A stretch of 64,000 nt of DNA. Origin: Microbacterium azadirachtae (GTDB lineage: Bacteria; Actinomycetota; Actinomycetes; Actinomycetales; Microbacteriaceae). Shown here piece after piece: positions 62,268 through 64,000 of this stretch. Below the pieces are notes generated by a model that did no database searches, had not been told where the DNA came from, and saw only the letters and a list, made by a program, of their open reading frames with translations. Each line of letters opens with the position of its first letter. Position 1 is the stretch's first letter. Location: assembly GCF_000956505.1 (NCBI RefSeq), contig NZ_JYIX01000030.1:94506-158505 (forward strand). The letters run 5' to 3'. Made by a program: the position numbers and the translations under genes.

Positions 62268-62957
62268 ATGTCTAGGAACAACAGGGGCGCTGGGGTGCTC
62301 CGCAAGGCCGTATACGCGGCCGGGGCGATGTCGCTCGCGGTCGCAGGAATCCTGATCACGGTGCCGGGCGCGTCCGCGGAAGATGCACCGTGCACGCCGA
62401 TGCCCGCGTCGGACGAGCAGGTGCTCGTCACGCCCGCGGTGCCGGCGACGCCGGGTACGCCCGCCGTCACGCACACCGCGTATCAGCGCTACTCCTGGAA
62501 GGGCGGGCCGGACGGCCCGGCACCCGTCGACATCCCGCCGAGCGACAGGTGGCAGGCGAACACCGAGGCGTACTTCCCGGGCCATTCGGATGACCCGCTG
62601 AACACGATCTTCCAGGCGGGAACTCCCGGCAACGCGGACTACTTCTACTGGGCGACGACCGAGGTCGTCGACACGCCGGCGGTTCCCGGCACTCCGGAGA
62701 TCCCGGCGGTCTACAAGACGGTGCACCACGACGCGGTGACGTGCCCCGTCGTGACACCGCCGGTGGTGACTCCGCCGGTGGTCACTCCGCCTGTGGTCGC
62801 ACCGCCCGTCGTCGAACCCGAGACGCACATCGTCCCGACCACCGTGCAGACCGATGGCGACCAGACGGCCGTGCTGGTCCTCGCGGCCGGCCTCGGCGTT
62901 CTCGCGGCCGGCGCGCTGACCGGCGCGGGGCTGCTCATCCGCTCGCGCCGCGGCTGA
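62268..62957 (+). CDS. secreted Pro-Val-repeat protein with C-terminal membrane anchor
   Basis: 229 residues. Signal peptide about 1-38 (LRKAVYAAGAMSLAVAGILITVPGASA). The mature part starts with a Cys (DAPCTP) and has PATPGTPAV repeats, a middle beta-rich part and a PPVVTPPVVTPPVVAPPVVEP stretch that would span the wall. It ends with a hydrophobic segment and RSRRG. The pre-anchor text TTVQTDGDQT resembles a sortase motif in which T-G is split by Asp. It is followed by the sortase gene after 22 bases, so it is a candidate substrate. Confidence 0.82.
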   Translation: MSRNNRGAGVLRKAVYAAGAMSLAVAGILITVPGASAEDAPCTPMPASDEQVLVTPAVPATPGTPAVTHTAYQRYSWKGGPDGPAPVDIPPSDRWQANTEAYFPGHSDDPLNTIFQAGTPGNADYFYWATTEVVDTPAVPGTPEIPAVYKTVHHDAVTCPVVTPPVVTPPVVTPPVVAPPVVEPETHIVPTTVQTDGDQTAVLVLAAGLGVLAAGALTGAGLLIRSRRG

Positions 62958-62979
62958 GCCGCACGCGCCGCAGCACACC

Positions 62980-63726
62980 ATGAACGACAGGGCCACCGCG
63001 ATGCGCCGCCGCCTCGCGGTGGCCCTGCTTGTCGTGGGGCTCCTCGCGGGCGGATCGGCCGTGCTGCTCTGGAGCGCGACGCGATCCGCGCTCGGCGACG
63101 TGCCGATGTCCACGTCGCCGGCGTCGTCGTCGCCGACCGCCATGCCGGCCGTACCGGTGGCACCGACTCCGTCGGCAGGCCCGACCGCGCCCGCCACGCC
63201 GACTCCGGCGCCGCTGCAGGACATCGCCGGGACGCCCGTGCATGTGACCGTGCTTCAGGCTGGCGCGCCGCTGATCGACGCCGACGTGAACCGGATCCAG
63301 CTCGATGAGGACGGTTGGCTCAGCCCCGATCAGGGGCTGGCGGGGTGGTACGGGCCGCCGCAGTGGGAGACGGTGCCCGGCAACCTCTCCGCCTATCGCG
63401 GCATCATCGTCGGGCACAACGTCACGGGTTACGGCACGAAGGACGTCTTCTACGATCTCGGGCAGGTGCGGGCAGGGGACAGCGTGGTGATCACGTACGC
63501 GCTGCAGGCGGGTGGTTACGCCACCGCGGGCTTCACGGTCACGCAGGACGCGCAGTCCGCCCCGAAGCAGGACGTCGTGGCGCAAGCCGCGACCACCTAC
63601 AGATGGGTGTGGCAGGTCGATGCGCCCGAGCGTTCCCTCGCACTGTTCTCGTGCGATCTCGACGCCCCGCACATCGACGGCCACTCGGTCGACAACTGGA
63701 TCGTGACCGCGGTGCGCGTGTCCTGA
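62980..63726 (+). CDS. class F-like sortase
   Basis: 248 residues. An N-terminal membrane helix (RLAVALLVVGLLAGGSAVLLW) and a Pro/Thr/Ser spacer lead to the sortase domain. Catalytic residues are visible: His146 (IIVGHNV), Cys225 (LALFSCD) and Arg246 (VTAVRVS) near the end. The compact form with WLSPDQGLAGWYG resembles actinobacterial class E/F sortases that use LAXTG or LPXTG. It attaches surface proteins to the wall. The opposed gene to the right encodes an LAQTGG anchor. A terminator follows. Confidence 0.9.
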   Translation: MNDRATAMRRRLAVALLVVGLLAGGSAVLLWSATRSALGDVPMSTSPASSSPTAMPAVPVAPTPSAGPTAPATPTPAPLQDIAGTPVHVTVLQAGAPLIDADVNRIQLDEDGWLSPDQGLAGWYGPPQWETVPGNLSAYRGIIVGHNVTGYGTKDVFYDLGQVRAGDSVVITYALQAGGYATAGFTVTQDAQSAPKQDVVAQAATTYRWVWQVDAPERSLALFSCDLDAPHIDGHSVDNWIVTAVRVS

Positions 63727-63739
63727 TCCGGCGTGGCCT

Positions 63740-63777
63740 GGCGGTGCGGCGGCCCCTCCGGGGGTCGCCGCACCGCC
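63740..63777. terminator. terminator between sortase and LAQTG-protein genes
   Basis: GGCGGTGCGGCG (63740-63751) pairs with CGCCGCACCGCC (63766-63777), with an inner CCCC/GGGG. It can end both convergent genes. Confidence 0.8.
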
Positions 63778-63784
63778 GAGCCGG

Positions 63785-64000
63785 TCAGCGGGTGAGCGTG
63801 CGCCGGGTGAGGATGCCGGCTCCGATCATCATGAGCAGCAGCGCCGCCAGGATCAGCGGAACCGGGGAGGCCCCGCCCGTCTGGGCGAGACCCGGGCCGC
63901 TCTGCGCGGACACCAGGTTCGACACCGGGACGAACGCAGCGCCGTGGCCTCCGGAGGTTCCCGGAGTGCCGGGGGCCACGGCGCTGCGTTCGTCCCGGTG
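63785..64000 (-). CDS. C-terminal part of LAQTG-anchored surface protein (partial)
   Basis: The frame is open from the stop at 63785 to the window edge, 71 codons. A sorting signal LAQTGG is followed by a hydrophobic segment (VPLILAALLLMMIGAGIL) and RR-TLTR. That is the standard cell-wall anchor, here of the LAXTG type handled by class E/F sortases such as the one just left of it. The N-terminal part and signal peptide lie outside. A 27-bp inverted repeat covers codons near the right end. Confidence 0.85.
   Translation of the reverse strand, partial: HRDERSAVAPGTPGTSGGHGAAFVPVSNLVSAQSGPGLAQTGGASPVPLILAALLLMMIGAGILTRRTLTR
63923..64000. repeat. 27-bp perfect inverted repeat at window edge
   Basis: Arms 63923-63949 and 63974-64000 are exact reverse complements around a 24-base loop. 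The right arm ends exactly at the window edge, so the full length is unknown. It lies in the coding sequence of the surface protein. Confidence 0.9.

Overview
The window comes from a high-GC Gram-positive actinobacterium, most probably a Microbacteriaceae member close to Microbacterium. The evidence is strong G/C preference at third codon positions, frequent GTG starts, a DUF3566 gene behind gyrA, a DciA-type DUF721 gene next to recF, the actinobacterial parS consensus, a DUF6049-murJ-trxBA operon and an LAXTG cell-wall anchor beside a small sortase. No transposase, phage gene or CRISPR array was seen. Species cannot be told from sequence reading alone.

Bases 1-15.5 kb, mostly on the minus strand, are the replication core. 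In minus-strand reading order it runs dnaA, oriC (13618-14114), dnaN, a GNAT acetyltransferase, recF, dciA, gyrB, gyrA, DUF3566. Next come a plus-strand VIT-type metal transporter gene, a histidine kinase / LuxR regulator / DUF4097 operon, tRNA-Ile(GAT), tRNA-Ala(TGC), a small HNH protein and the end of a MocR-like gene. DnaA boxes also lie upstream of dnaA, so the origin looks bipartite.

Bases 15.8-22.3 kb, plus strand, hold rpmH, rnpA, yidD, yidC, jag, rsmG, parA, parB and a small unknown gene. Eight parS sites lie within about 4 kb; one overlaps the first codons of parA and one sits directly before rsmG. Two copies of a hairpin repeat, in opposite orientation and with covarying stems, lie among the parS sites upstream of parA.

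Bases 22.3-28.2 kb, minus strand, form an operon: DUF6049 secreted protein, murJ, YigZ/IMPACT, trxB, trxA. From 28.4 to 35 kb are a methyltransferase, a luciferase-like monooxygenase, a Tat-exported phosphoesterase, a small membrane protein and the CCA tRNA nucleotidyltransferase.

Bases 35-54 kb are accessory metabolism and signalling: a PadR / HAAS membrane protein / 49-residue peptide unit; a GAF-domain regulator with an AldB-like aldehyde dehydrogenase and a DUF779 protein; a ureohydrolase / NTF2-like / NCS1 permease operon divergent from a double-Lrp regulator; a complete peptide-type ABC importer; a DUF3137 membrane protein; a VapBC pair; and an unknown protein with a methyltransferase.

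Bases 54.5-56.2 kb are rpsF-ssb-rpsR-rplI. Bases 56.4-62.1 kb are a tripartite tricarboxylate transporter fused in one operon with a CitA/CitB-type two-component system. The right end has a structured leader, a secreted Pro-Val repeat protein, a sortase, and an opposed LAQTG-anchored protein that runs off the window through a 27-bp inverted repeat.

A recurring feature is a TANNNT hexamer 6-7 bases before the start codon. It is seen at eight genes and suggests leaderless transcripts.
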